From NCBI GenBank assembly GCA_946498245.1, contig CAMMNN010000009.1:30778-94777 (forward strand): a stretch of 64,000 nucleotides of DNA, read 5' to 3'. Shown here one piece after another: positions 7,297 to 17,293 of this stretch; positions within the stretch are counted from its first letter, which is position 1, and every line of letters starts with the position of its first letter. The position numbers and the translations under genes are program-made. Source of the stretch: an uncultured Clostridium sp. GTDB taxonomy: Bacteria; Bacillota; Clostridia; Lachnospirales; Lachnospiraceae. The notes below the pieces were generated by a model. It saw nothing but the letters and a program-made list of their open reading frames with translations. It was not told the DNA's origin and made no database searches.

Positions 7297-8640
7297 GCTG
7301 AACCAACGGAAATAGACTAAAAAGAGAATAGAGGTAATGGTCCAGGTGAGGGGATAGCTGAAACAGATGGTTTTAATATCCGGATAGAGGGGAACGGCAA
7401 TAAATATCCAGACCACTCTCAGAAGGCATACGCCCAAAGCCGTCATAACCATGGGGATCCAACAGTCGCCGATGCCCCGCAGTGCGCCGGACAGGATTTC
7501 AATGCATACGTAAGTGACAAAGGTAGGAACCAGAAAACGCAGGATCTCCATGCCTTTGTCAATGACAGCCCCGTCGGTAGTAAAGAGAAGGTAGATATAG
7601 CTGCCAAAGAAATAGAGGATAAGGCTTAAAAATACCGTGGAAACCATACTGATGGCAAGACAGACCCGAATCCCTTTATAAACCCGGGCGGTCTTGCCGG
7701 CTCCGTAATTTTGCCCCACAAAGGTGGTGGCGGAAATGCCAAAGGCGTTGATAATCATCCAGTAGATGCTGTCGATTTTTCCGTAGGCAGTCCAGGCGGC
7801 AATAACGTCAGTACCCAGAGAATTGACGCTGATCTGGATAATAATGTTGGAAGAGGAATACATAACCGACTGAAGGCCTGCGGGAAGCCCGATCTGGATA
7901 ATTCTTAAAAGCATATGGGGATGGATGCGCAGGGATTTGAGGGAAAGGCGGTACATATCCGGAGTTCTCATAAGGACTGCCGCCACCAGGATGGCGGAAA
8001 CAACCTGAGAGGCAATGGTTGCCAGGGCAGCTCCGGCAACGCCCATGGAAAAGCCCACAACCAGGACAATATCCAGGACGATATTGGTAAAGCAGCTTGC
8101 AATTAAAAAGTACAGGGGGCGTTTGGAATCGCCGATGGCCCGGAGTATACCGGCCCCCATATTGTAAAGAAGATTGGCTGTCAGCCCCGCAAAGTAGATT
8201 CTAAGATACAGGACAGAATCCGGAAGGATGGCTTCCGGCGTATCCATAGCCCGCAATGCGGCCGGGGCAAAGAGGATGCCGGCAGCCGTAAGGATCACTC
8301 CTCCTATAAGAGAGAAGGCCACGGAAGTGTGGACGGCTTCTTCCACCCGTTTGCCGCGTCCGGCCCCGTAAAACTGGGAAATAATGACGGTAGATCCAGA
8401 GGAGAGGCCTACAAAAAAGCCTACAATCAGATTAATGATAGTAGCAGTGGATCCGCCCACGGCAGCCAGACCTTCTTTGCCTACAAAGCGTCCCACAATT
8501 ACGGCGTCCGCCGTATTGTAGAGCTGCTGGAAAAAGGTTCCGAATAAAATAGGAAAGAAAAAGAGAAGGAGCTGTTTCCAGATCACTCCCTCGGTAATGG
8601 GATTTCCCCCTGCCTTTTTAACTGCGATGCTCTTTTCCAT
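7270..8640 (-). CDS. MATE family efflux transporter
   Basis: 456 residues, about 12 hydrophobic helices, with MATE-family traits such as the N-terminal PILFGTFFQQLYNTADAVIVG and the mid-protein FVGQNYGAG. It should export cationic compounds or metabolites in exchange for Na+ or H+; the substrate is not predictable. AGGAGG lies about 11 bases before the ATG on the minus strand. It is convergent with amt and appears monocistronic. A second, distant MATE gene lies at 20129. Confidence 0.9.
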   Translation of the reverse strand: MEKSIAVKKAGGNPITEGVIWKQLLLFFFPILFGTFFQQLYNTADAVIVGRFVGKEGLAAVGGSTATIINLIVGFFVGLSSGSTVIISQFYGAGRGKRVEEAVHTSVAFSLIGGVILTAAGILFAPAALRAMDTPEAILPDSVLYLRIYFAGLTANLLYNMGAGILRAIGDSKRPLYFLIASCFTNIVLDIVLVVGFSMGVAGAALATIASQVVSAILVAAVLMRTPDMYRLSLKSLRIHPHMLLRIIQIGLPAGLQSVMYSSSNIIIQISVNSLGTDVIAAWTAYGKIDSIYWMIINAFGISATTFVGQNYGAGKTARVYKGIRVCLAISMVSTVFLSLILYFFGSYIYLLFTTDGAVIDKGMEILRFLVPTFVTYVCIEILSGALRGIGDCWIPMVMTALGVCLLRVVWIFIAVPLYPDIKTICFSYPLTWTITSILFLVYFRWFSKIRKLPLK

Positions 8641-8768
8641 GACAGTAATTTCCTCCTGTGTATGCCGTTATAATCTGCTAAGGCTTAATTACCAATTATA
8701 CACATTTTTGAGAAAAAGAAAAGAGGAAAAAAGCGGGCTTTGCAGCACACGCCAAAGAGCAGCGGCGG

Positions 8769-9233
8769 TCAATCCGCCGCCGCTTTAGACAGGGCTCTTT
8801 CAATGGCGTTTAAAAGAACCTGGGACGTATACCGGGAACCGGATTCATAAGTAATTCCTTCTAAAGACTGGCTGGCAATGATCTGCTCCGCCAGATTGTC
8901 CATAGAGGGCTGTATAAGGGGATACATAGTGGCGATGGATTCATCCAGGGGAACCAGGGAGATAGAAGTAATTTCACTGGCATTTACGGCGACTTCCACG
9001 TTAACTGTCTGATTTCCCAGGGAAATGGAGGCGGAATAAACGCCGGGTATGTAGGATGTCTGAAGGCTTTGCTCATGGACGGCTCCGCCGGAGTCAGGGG
9101 CGGCTGAATCCGATTTTCTGGCGCGAAGCATAAAAAGAAACAGGGCAATGAGCAGGAGAGCAAGCCCCGCAAAGATGGCCGTATAGATGATTTCCTTCAT
9201 GCGAAGCACCACGATTTTTGTTCTTGAGCTCAT
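8769..9233 (-). CDS. Membrane-anchored FMN-binding domain protein
   Basis: 154 residues: one N-terminal membrane segment (IIYTAIFAGLALLLIALFLF), a short linker, then a domain beginning GVYSASISLGNQTVNVEVAV and ending ESGSRYTSQVLLNAIERAL. This resembles the FMN_bind fold of RnfG/NqrC-type proteins, where the SGATxTS motif takes FMN on its threonine; here the motif reads SGSRYTS, so covalent attachment is uncertain. GGGAGG six bases before the ATG supports the start. It is divergent from addB. A role in extracytoplasmic electron transfer is inference. Confidence 0.65.
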   Translation of the reverse strand: MSSRTKIVVLRMKEIIYTAIFAGLALLLIALFLFMLRARKSDSAAPDSGGAVHEQSLQTSYIPGVYSASISLGNQTVNVEVAVNASEITSISLVPLDESIATMYPLIQPSMDNLAEQIIASQSLEGITYESGSRYTSQVLLNAIERALSKAAAD

Positions 9234-9285
9234 AAAGAACCTCCCAAAGAGTTTACTATAATCTATTAATTTTACATGGGTTTTA

Positions 9286-9294
9286 TGCTATAAT
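9286..9294 (+). promoter_or_regulatory. Extended -10 promoter of addBA
   Basis: TGCTATAAT, an extended -10 element about 50 bases before the addB start. The -35 is weak. The same TGCTATAAT form occurs before tig and the rubredoxin gene. Confidence 0.55.
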
Positions 9295-9345
9295 AGGAAG
9301 ACTGGAACGGATTTTTGCATTGTGAAGGAAGTTAGGAGAGACGAC

Positions 9346-12300
9346 ATGGCATTGCAGTATGTGTTTGGAACCTCAGGTTCAGGAAAAACTCATTATTTAT
9401 ATCAGAAGGCGGTGGATACGGCTGTAAAGGAGCCGGATACCTCCGTTTTCTTTATCGTACCGGAACAGTTTACCATGCAGGCCCAGAAGGAAATTATTGC
9501 CCTTCACCCCAGACACGGAATGATGAATATTGACGTCATTAGCTTCCGGCGTCTGGCTTACCGGGTCTTTGAAGAACTGGCAGTGGAAAATCTGACGGTT
9601 TTAGACGATATGGGAAAGTCTATGGTACTGCAGAAGGTGGCGGTTCTGGAAAAAAGGAATCTGGGACTGTACCAGAGGCTTTTGGATAAAAACGGCTTTA
9701 TCGGCCAGCTAAAGTCTATGCTGTCGGAATTTTACCAGTACGGCATAGCTCCGGATAAGCTGGAGGAACTGGAAAAAGCGGCCTCCAGGCCCCTCTTAAA
9801 ACAAAAGCTTCAGGACATGGCGGTTTTGTACCATGGCTTTCAGGAATACATTGCCGGACGGTTTTCTACGGCGGAAGAAATCCTGGAAAGCCTGTGCCGG
9901 GTACTGCCTCAGTCCCGGCTGATCAAAAACAGCGTCATATTTTTAGACGGCTATACGGGATTTACCCCTGTACAGTACCGGATTGCAGGGCTTCTTTTGT
10001 CATACGCAAAAGAGGTAACCGTCAGCGTTACCTTAGACCCGGAGAAAAATCCCTATGAGGAGGTTTCTATCCAAAACCTGTTTTATATGGGAAAACATAT
10101 GGTAAGCCGGCTGGAACGGATCCGCCGGCAGTCCGGGGCCAAAAAGAAGGAAGACATTATCTGCGGAGAACAGCCCAGATTTTTAAAGGCGCCGGCTTTG
10201 GGTTTTTTGGAAAAGAGGCTTTTCCGCCCAGGGAGTCCTTATGAGGACAGGGAAGGCCTGCGCCCTGCAGCAGATCAAATCTGGCTTTACCAGGGAAAAA
10301 ATCCGGGGGAAGAGATCCGCTTCGTCTGCACCCAGATCGAAAGAGCCGTGCGCCGGGAGGGAATGCGGTACCGGGATATGGCGGTTATTACCGGGGATTT
10401 GGGAGAGTACGGAAAAGAAATCAGCCGTCAGTTTGAGGAAGCCGGAATCCCCTTCTTTTTAGACGATAAGAAAAAGATCGTAGAAAATCCTCTGGTAGAA
10501 CTCATTCGCAGCGCCCTGGAAGTTATCAGCCAGGACTTTTCTTATGAAAGCCTATGCCGCTATTTAAAATGCGGTCTTTCGGGAACCTGGAAAGAGACGG
10601 CGGAGCAGTCGTCAGAGGGGGACTGCCCCTGGAAGAACCGGCTTTTGGCGGATCGGCTGGAAAATTATATCAGAGCCCTGGGGATCCGGGGCTACAGCCG
10701 TTGGGACAGCAGTTGGGACCGAACCTACCGGGGCGGGGAATCCATAAATTTGGAAGAGCTAAACGCTTACCGTCAGGAAGTGCTGGAGCCTTTGGCGAAA
10801 CTGAGAGAGGCATTTTCGGAAGAAAATGCAACAGTGGATTCTGTTACGGCAAAGCTGGAAGAGTTTTTGGAAGAAGAAAAGGCTGAGGAAAAACTGGCCT
10901 GGTATGAAGGAATCTTTACCCGGAATAAGCAGACGGTTCTTGCCAAGGAGTACGGTCAGGCTATGGGGCTGGTAAAAGAAATGTTTCAGCGGCTGAGAGC
11001 CCTTTTGGGAGAAGAAAAAACTTCCAGAAAGGACTATGGGCGTCTTCTGGACGCAGGCTTTGACGAGATCCAGGTGGGTTCCATTCCTGCGGCCGTAGAT
11101 CGCGTAGTGGCGGGAGATCTTACCAGAACCCGTCTGGACGCTGTAAAGATCCTCTTTTTCGTAGGGGTCAACGAAGGCATTGTCCCTCAGAGAAAAGGCC
11201 AAAAGAGCCTGCTGACGGATGAAGAACGGGAGTTTTTCGCCCAAAATGAGGCGGAGCTGGCTCCCACCGCCAGAGAGGACGGCTGCATTCAGCGCTTCTA
11301 CCAATATCTGATGCTTTCCAAGCCTTCCTGGCGCCTGGTTTTGTCTTACGCCCAATTATCCCCCACAGGAGACACCCGGAGGCCGTCAGGACTCTTAGGG
11401 GAGGTAAAAGGGATCTTCCCTCAATTAAAGACCATTGGGGAAGAAGACTGGGAGTGGCCCATTCAGAAGGCCGGAGACGGAATCAGACGGATTATAGCCG
11501 GTTTCCAGGAGGAAAACGGCACGGAGGATCCGGAATTTTTAGAGATTTACCGCTGGTTTTCCAGTCAGGAAGAATGGAAAGACGCCATAGAAAGACTGAC
11601 AGAGGCAGCCTTTTCTTCCTATAAAGAAAGGGGAATCGGGCGGGCCGCAGCCAAAGCCCTTTACGGTTCTGTCCTTCAGGGCAGTGTTACCCGCATGGAA
11701 AAATACGCCTCCTGCGCCTATGCTCATTTTCTCCAGTACGGCCTGGAGTTGATGGAACGCCGGGAGTATGAGCTGGCGGCGGCTGATATGGGAAATCTGT
11801 TTCATCAGGCCATTGACCAATGCTTTAAACGGGCCGGAGAGCGAGAACTGGACATGACCTCCATGGGGGAAGAAACCAGAAAAGCTTTGGTAAAGGAGTG
11901 CGTGGAGGAGATCGCGGGTCAGTACGGAAATACCATTCTCCAAAGCTCCGCCCGAAACGCTTATCTGGCGGCGCGGATTGAACGGATTACCGACAGGACC
12001 ATATGGGCTTTGGCAGAGCAGATGAAAAAGGGGGACTTTGTACCGGCGGCCTTTGAGGTATCTTTCTCCGCCATTGACGATTTAAAGGCAATGAAAATCT
12101 CTCTGTCAGAGGAAGAAGCCCTGTACCTGCAGGGGAGGATTGACCGGCTGGATCTGTGCGAAGATGAAACCCACGTTTATGTAAAGATCATTGACTATAA
12201 ATCCGGAGGAACAAGCTTTGATCTGGCCGCCCTGTATTACGGGCTCCAGCTTCAGCTTGTAGTCTACATGGACGCGGCCCTGGAGCGGGAGGAACGCCGC

Positions 12301-12813
12301 CACCCGGGGAAGGAAGCCGTTCCCGCCGGAATGTTTTACTACCATATAAAAGATCCGGTGGCGGACTGGGAACCGGGACAGTCCGAAGAAGATGTGGAGC
12401 AGGAAATTCTGCGGCAGCTTAGAATGAATGGACTGGTTAACAGCGAGCTGGAAGTGATACGCCATATGGATCGGGAAATTGAGAAGGAATCCCAGGTTAT
12501 CCCCGTAGTTTTAAAAAAGGGAATTGTGGAGGAAGCCAGATCCAGCGTAGCAGGCCGGGAACGGTTTGAAGCTCTGCGAATGTATGTCCGGAAAAAACTA
12601 AAGGAAGCGGGACAGGAGATCCTTCAGGGAAATATTAAGGTCAATCCCTACAAACAGGGAAACCGGACAGGCTGCGATTACTGCCCCTATCACGCAGTAT
12701 GCGGCTTTGACAGAAAGACGGCGGGCTACGGCTACCGGCGGCTGAAGGCTTTAAAGCCGGAGGAGGTCTGGGGAGAAATCATGCCGGAAGAGAAAGAGGA
12801 AGGAGAGGCGTAA
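9346..12813 (+). CDS. addB: Helicase-exonuclease AddAB, AddB subunit
   Basis: 1155 residues from ATG 9346 (MALQYVFG), placed after AGGAGAG; the tracked GTG at 9322 is less likely. With AddA it forms the Firmicutes counterpart of RecBCD, resecting double-strand breaks up to a Chi site. The N-terminus carries a Walker A motif GTSGSGKT; the C-terminal nuclease domain has the iron-sulfur cysteines, one in SCAYAHF (about residue 789) and three in CDYCPYHAVC (about 1110), and IDYKSGG of the nuclease core. Length is close to the B. subtilis protein. Its stop overlaps the addA start (TAATG). Confidence 0.95.
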   Translation: MALQYVFGTSGSGKTHYLYQKAVDTAVKEPDTSVFFIVPEQFTMQAQKEIIALHPRHGMMNIDVISFRRLAYRVFEELAVENLTVLDDMGKSMVLQKVAVLEKRNLGLYQRLLDKNGFIGQLKSMLSEFYQYGIAPDKLEELEKAASRPLLKQKLQDMAVLYHGFQEYIAGRFSTAEEILESLCRVLPQSRLIKNSVIFLDGYTGFTPVQYRIAGLLLSYAKEVTVSVTLDPEKNPYEEVSIQNLFYMGKHMVSRLERIRRQSGAKKKEDIICGEQPRFLKAPALGFLEKRLFRPGSPYEDREGLRPAADQIWLYQGKNPGEEIRFVCTQIERAVRREGMRYRDMAVITGDLGEYGKEISRQFEEAGIPFFLDDKKKIVENPLVELIRSALEVISQDFSYESLCRYLKCGLSGTWKETAEQSSEGDCPWKNRLLADRLENYIRALGIRGYSRWDSSWDRTYRGGESINLEELNAYRQEVLEPLAKLREAFSEENATVDSVTAKLEEFLEEEKAEEKLAWYEGIFTRNKQTVLAKEYGQAMGLVKEMFQRLRALLGEEKTSRKDYGRLLDAGFDEIQVGSIPAAVDRVVAGDLTRTRLDAVKILFFVGVNEGIVPQRKGQKSLLTDEEREFFAQNEAELAPTAREDGCIQRFYQYLMLSKPSWRLVLSYAQLSPTGDTRRPSGLLGEVKGIFPQLKTIGEEDWEWPIQKAGDGIRRIIAGFQEENGTEDPEFLEIYRWFSSQEEWKDAIERLTEAAFSSYKERGIGRAAAKALYGSVLQGSVTRMEKYASCAYAHFLQYGLELMERREYELAAADMGNLFHQAIDQCFKRAGERELDMTSMGEETRKALVKECVEEIAGQYGNTILQSSARNAYLAARIERITDRTIWALAEQMKKGDFVPAAFEVSFSAIDDLKAMKISLSEEEALYLQGRIDRLDLCEDETHVYVKIIDYKSGGTSFDLAALYYGLQLQLVVYMDAALEREERRHPGKEAVPAGMFYYHIKDPVADWEPGQSEEDVEQEILRQLRMNGLVNSELEVIRHMDREIEKESQVIPVVLKKGIVEEARSSVAGRERFEALRMYVRKKLKEAGQEILQGNIKVNPYKQGNRTGCDYCPYHAVCGFDRKTAGYGYRRLKALKPEEVWGEIMPEEKEEGEA

Positions 12814-15800
12814 TGGCAGTAAGTTGGACGACAGATCAGCAGAAGGCAATTTCCCTGAGACAGAGGAATCTTTTGGTATCCGCCGCCGCAGGCAGCGGAA
12901 AGACGGCGGTGCTGGTAGAGCGGATTACAGAGATGGCTGTGGATCCGAAAAATCCCGTAGATATTGACCGAATGCTGGTAATGACTTTTACCAATGCGGC
13001 GGCAGCGGAAATGAGAGAGCGGGTTCAGGCGGCCATTGAAAAGCGCAGGGCGGCGGATCCCGGCAATGAGCGCCTGGAACTGCAGTCTATTCTGGTTTCC
13101 CGGGCGCAGATCACCACCATTGACAGCTTCTGCCTGAATCTTATCCGGGAATATTATAACTGCCTGGATCTGGATCCGGCCTTCCGCATGGGAGACGAGG
13201 GAGAGATTGCTCTCCTTCAGGGAGATGTGATGAAAGATTTGCTGGAAGATCAGTACGGCTTAGGAGAGGAAGCCTTCCTCCATTTTGCTGAAACCTACAG
13301 CACTGGAAAAAGCGATATGGGGCTGGAGGACATTATCTTTCAGGTATGGCGGTTTTCCCAAAGCCACCCCTGGCCCAAAGAGTGGATTGAGGAGTGCAGA
13401 AAGGAACTGGAAGAGGACGATTTTGAGGCCGTGAAAAAGAGCCGGTGGATGGAATTTTTAATGGAAGATATTCGCCTTCAGTCAGAGGAACTTCGGGATC
13501 AGCTTCAGGAGTGCGCCCGGATCTGCCAGGAAGAAGAGGGCCTGTCCCCTTATCTGGAACGGCTTTTGGAAGACGCCGAAATGCTGGACGGATTTTGCCG
13601 GATAAGGGATTACGACGGATTTTATGATTTATTAGAAAAAGCGGCTTTCGGGAAGCTTTCCCCCATCCGGAAAAAAGATGTGGACGCAGGGAAGAAGGCC
13701 TTTGTCACAGACTGCAGGGATCGGGCGAAGAAAGCCATTAAGAAATGGAAGGAATCCTTTGGGACCCAGCCCCCTGAAGAAATTATGGCCGTACAGGCGG
13801 GAACCAGGGAGACGACGGATCTGCTTTTGAGACTGGCCATGGAGTATGACAGCCGGTACCAGGAAGCCAAAAGAGAGAGAAATCTTTTGGACTTTGGAGA
13901 TCTGGAACACCTGGCCCTGGAAATTTTATGGAAAGAGGAAGAAGGGGAGGACGGAATCAGAAGGCGGATTCCTTCTGAAGCTGCAGATGAACTGAGCCGC
14001 CGCTATGAAGAGATCCTGGTAGACGAATACCAGGACAGCAATCTGGTTCAGGAAAACTTGATACAGGCCCTGTCCAGGGAGCGCTGGGGCCGTCCCAACG
14101 TTTTTATGGTGGGGGACGTTAAGCAGAGCATTTACCGTTTCCGTCTGGCCAGACCTGCCCTTTTTCTGGAAAAATACCACTCCTACAAAGAGGAAGACGG
14201 CGGCTTTCAGAAAGTGGAGCTGCGCCAGAATTTCCGCAGCAGGGCGTGTGTGCTGGAAGCCGTAAACGACGTCTGCTACCAGATTATGACAAAAAATCTG
14301 GGCGGGATCCGTTACACCAGGGAAACGGCCCTGTATCCGGCAGCGGATTTTCCATTGCCGCCGGACGGGGACGAAGAACGGGTGGAAACTCCTGCAGAGC
14401 TTCTTATTGTTCCCACAGATCCCGCCATTATGGATGGATTGGATGATGATGCCGCCGACTATACGGCAAAGGAGCTGGAAGCGCGGCTCATTGCAGAACG
14501 GATCCGGGATCTGACAGACCCCCAAAAGGGCCTGAAAATCTGGGATAAAACCAAAGAAACCTACCGCAGCGCCGGTTTTGGGGACATTGTGATCCTCCTT
14601 CGCAGCGTTTCCGGATGGGCGGAAACCATGGTGACAATCCTGATGAACGCCGGAATCCCTGCCGTGGCCCAGACCCAGACGGGATATTTTAATACCACAG
14701 AAGTAGAAACCGTCCTGAGCCTTTTGGCTATTACGGACAATCCTTTCCAGGATATTCCCATGGCGGCAGTGCTGAGGTCGCCGGTGATTTCCATGACAGA
14801 CGAGGAATTGGCCTGGATGATGGCCGGATTTAAAAAGCAGGCCAAAAAGGGAGAAGACCGGGGAATGTACGGGGCTGTCAGGCTGTGGCTATGGGAAGAG
14901 GAGGGGAAGGAACTGTCAGAGGCATTTCCCCAGATTCGGAAAAAGCTGGAACACTTAGAAGAAATGCTTTCAGAGTTTCGCTTTCTGGCCTCCTACCTCC
15001 CTGTCCATGAGCTGATTCAGGAAATCTACAGCAGAAGCGGATATTACCAATACGTATCGGCCATGCCGGGAGGCAAAGCCCGTCAGGCCAATCTGGATAT
15101 GCTGTGGGAAAAGGCTTTAGCCTACGAAAATACCAGCTACCGGGGCCTGTTTCACTTTATCCGTTATATTGAAAAACTGAAAAAGTACGAAACAGACTTC
15201 GGAGAAGCAGGAGGAGGCCAGACAGAGGACGCAGTCCGGATAATGAGCATTCATAAAAGCAAAGGCCTGGAATTTCCCGTAGTGATTTTGGCGGGAATGG
15301 GAAAACGGTTTAATAAACAGGACATGACGGGAAAAATCCTCATTGATCCGGAGCTGGGAATTGCCGCCGACTATCTGGATTTAGACAGAAGAGTAAAGAA
15401 AACCACCTTAAAAAAGCAGATTTTAAAGCGGAGGACGGATCTGGAAACCGTTGGAGAGGAACTGAGGATCCTTTATGTGGCCATGACCAGGGCCAGAGAA
15501 AAGCTGATTATGACAGCTTCGGAACGTTCCCTGGACCGGAAACTGGAAAAATGGGGCCTTAATCCGGAGCAGGCAGAGGACGGGGGGATCCGGAGAGGCG
15601 CCGAAACTTCCGGGGAGACGGCCCAGCCCCTTCCCGGCCTTCCTTTTACCGTGCTTTCCGGAGCAACTTCCTATTTAGACTGGCTTTTGATGAGCCTTCC
15701 GGCAATGAAAGAGCGAAGAAGGATCCGTCTTGGGATCTGTCCGGCAGGGGAACTGGTGGGAACAGAAGTAATCCGGCAGATTGAGAGGGGCAGCCGCAAG

Positions 15801-16562
15801 GAGGAGCTTTTGGGACTCAAAGACAGGGTAGGCAGCACTCCCGAGACAGAGGATGCTTTGGAAAAGGCCCTGTCCTTTGCCTATCCATACAGGGCGGATA
15901 TAAACCTGTACGCCATGCTGTCCGTATCGGAAATCAAACGGAAGCGCCAGGAGGAAGAAGCCATGGAAGAATCCCAGGCGGAGATTCTCCCTCAGGCCGG
16001 TCAGGACAGGAGGCGCCTGGGGCCGGGAGGGGCTGTCCGGGGTACGGCTTTCCACCGGGCTCTGGAGCTTTTGGACTTTTCCCGTTTTTTGGGAATGAAA
16101 GTAGGAAGGGCTTTGGAGGAGGTTTTGGCGGCCTCTCTGGAAGAACTGGAAAGGAAGGGACTTTTGACAAAAGAAGATGCTTCCCTCTTAGATACCAGCC
16201 GTCTGGCGGAGTTTTTGGCCGGTGAATTAGGCCAAAGAATGGCGGCGGCCCAAAAAGCAGGCTGTCTCCATAAGGAGCAGCAGTTTATGGTGGGAATCCC
16301 GGCCAGAGAGATGAAAGCGGCGGATTCTGATGAATTGGTACTGGTTCAGGGAATTATTGACGCCTGGATAGACGGAGAGGACGGCATTACCCTGGTGGAT
16401 TATAAGACAGACGCCGTAGGCCCGGAGGGAGAGGAATACCTGAAAAGCCGCTATGGGGTTCAGCTTGCATATTATAAAAGAAGCCTGGAACAGATGACGG
16501 GAAAACCAGTAAGGGAAGGGCTGATTTACTCAGTGGCCCTTGGTAAAACAATCCGTCTTTAA
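12813..16562 (+). CDS. addA: Helicase-exonuclease AddAB, AddA subunit
   Basis: 1249 residues. UvrD-like SF1A helicase: Walker A SAAAGSGKTAVLVERI at about residue 24, DEYQD Walker B, VGDVKQSIYRFR, and the late helicase motif MSIHKSKGLEFPVV. The C-terminal RecB-type nuclease core reads LVDYKTD near residue 1196. This subunit unwinds DNA 3' to 5' and cuts one strand. The one-base overlap with addB implies translational coupling and equal expression. Size matches the family. Confidence 0.96.
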   Translation: MAVSWTTDQQKAISLRQRNLLVSAAAGSGKTAVLVERITEMAVDPKNPVDIDRMLVMTFTNAAAAEMRERVQAAIEKRRAADPGNERLELQSILVSRAQITTIDSFCLNLIREYYNCLDLDPAFRMGDEGEIALLQGDVMKDLLEDQYGLGEEAFLHFAETYSTGKSDMGLEDIIFQVWRFSQSHPWPKEWIEECRKELEEDDFEAVKKSRWMEFLMEDIRLQSEELRDQLQECARICQEEEGLSPYLERLLEDAEMLDGFCRIRDYDGFYDLLEKAAFGKLSPIRKKDVDAGKKAFVTDCRDRAKKAIKKWKESFGTQPPEEIMAVQAGTRETTDLLLRLAMEYDSRYQEAKRERNLLDFGDLEHLALEILWKEEEGEDGIRRRIPSEAADELSRRYEEILVDEYQDSNLVQENLIQALSRERWGRPNVFMVGDVKQSIYRFRLARPALFLEKYHSYKEEDGGFQKVELRQNFRSRACVLEAVNDVCYQIMTKNLGGIRYTRETALYPAADFPLPPDGDEERVETPAELLIVPTDPAIMDGLDDDAADYTAKELEARLIAERIRDLTDPQKGLKIWDKTKETYRSAGFGDIVILLRSVSGWAETMVTILMNAGIPAVAQTQTGYFNTTEVETVLSLLAITDNPFQDIPMAAVLRSPVISMTDEELAWMMAGFKKQAKKGEDRGMYGAVRLWLWEEEGKELSEAFPQIRKKLEHLEEMLSEFRFLASYLPVHELIQEIYSRSGYYQYVSAMPGGKARQANLDMLWEKALAYENTSYRGLFHFIRYIEKLKKYETDFGEAGGGQTEDAVRIMSIHKSKGLEFPVVILAGMGKRFNKQDMTGKILIDPELGIAADYLDLDRRVKKTTLKKQILKRRTDLETVGEELRILYVAMTRAREKLIMTASERSLDRKLEKWGLNPEQAEDGGIRRGAETSGETAQPLPGLPFTVLSGATSYLDWLLMSLPAMKERRRIRLGICPAGELVGTEVIRQIERGSRKEELLGLKDRVGSTPETEDALEKALSFAYPYRADINLYAMLSVSEIKRKRQEEEAMEESQAEILPQAGQDRRRLGPGGAVRGTAFHRALELLDFSRFLGMKVGRALEEVLAASLEELERKGLLTKEDASLLDTSRLAEFLAGELGQRMAAAQKAGCLHKEQQFMVGIPAREMKAADSDELVLVQGIIDAWIDGEDGITLVDYKTDAVGPEGEEYLKSRYGVQLAYYKRSLEQMTGKPVREGLIYSVALGKTIRL

Positions 16563-16582
16563 GGAGCAAAACCGAGATTTTG

Positions 16583-16610
16583 TTGCATTTTTCGCAAATT
16601 CCTTTATAAT
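16583..16610 (+). promoter_or_regulatory. Promoter upstream of the ThyX-like gene and folA
   Basis: TTGCAT (16583-16588), 16-bp spacer, TATAAT (16605-16610), in the 86-base gap after addA. Confidence 0.6.
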
Positions 16611-16648
16611 GAATACTATTGAATGAAGCAGACTGAGGAGAGTGACCC

Positions 16649-17293
16649 ATGATTCGATTAGAAAGAACCAGCGTAATGAACCTGGAAAATGCCATGAGAG
16701 GAGCCAGAAACCCCATGAATAGCTGGGGAAGAATGGACAGCTATTACAATGAGGAGGGGCAGTACGTTTTAGGCCCCAATGATCTGGATCTGGCCAGAAG
16801 GCTCAGAAAGGCGGGCAGCGACCACCGGAAATTTATCCGTCAGATTTTCGTTTCCGTGGATATTACCGCTCCCCTGTACTGGTGGAAGGAGTACGATACC
16901 TATAAAGTGGCTACAGTGGCCAATTCTACCAGCACCATGCACAAGATTCACAGCAAACCCTTTGAACGGGGGGATTTCAGCACGGATCACATGACAGAAG
17001 AAACGCTGGCTTTTATGGATACGGTCATTGAACGGTTAGAGACTATTCGCAGGAAATATCTGGAAACCAAAAGCAAGGAAGACTGGTATGATATGATTCA
17101 GCTCCTTCCTTCCAGCTACAATCAGATGCGGACCTGTACCATGAATTATGAAACCCTAATCAATATTTATTTTGCCAGAAGGAACCATAAGCTGGCGGAA
17201 TGGCATACGTTCTGCGACTGGATTAAAACCCTGCCCTACGGCCGGGAATTGATTTTGGCTGAGGAAGAAAAAATCGGGGAGGCAGGGCAATGA
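16649..17293 (+). CDS. Divergent ThyX-like protein next to folA
   Basis: 214 residues. I do not recognise a close family with certainty. The pattern of a hydrophobic helix (FIRQIFVSVDITAPLYWW) followed by a polar substrate-like stretch (DTYKVATVANSTSTMHKIH) and then LPSSYNQMRTCTMNYETLINIY recalls flavin-dependent thymidylate synthase ThyX, but the signature RHRxxSxNExSxR is not present as such. It overlaps folA by 4 bases (ATGA). DHFR and thymidylate synthase are functional partners, which supports, without proving, a role in dTMP synthesis or its control. Confidence 0.45.
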   Translation: MIRLERTSVMNLENAMRGARNPMNSWGRMDSYYNEEGQYVLGPNDLDLARRLRKAGSDHRKFIRQIFVSVDITAPLYWWKEYDTYKVATVANSTSTMHKIHSKPFERGDFSTDHMTEETLAFMDTVIERLETIRRKYLETKSKEDWYDMIQLLPSSYNQMRTCTMNYETLINIYFARRNHKLAEWHTFCDWIKTLPYGRELILAEEEKIGEAGQ

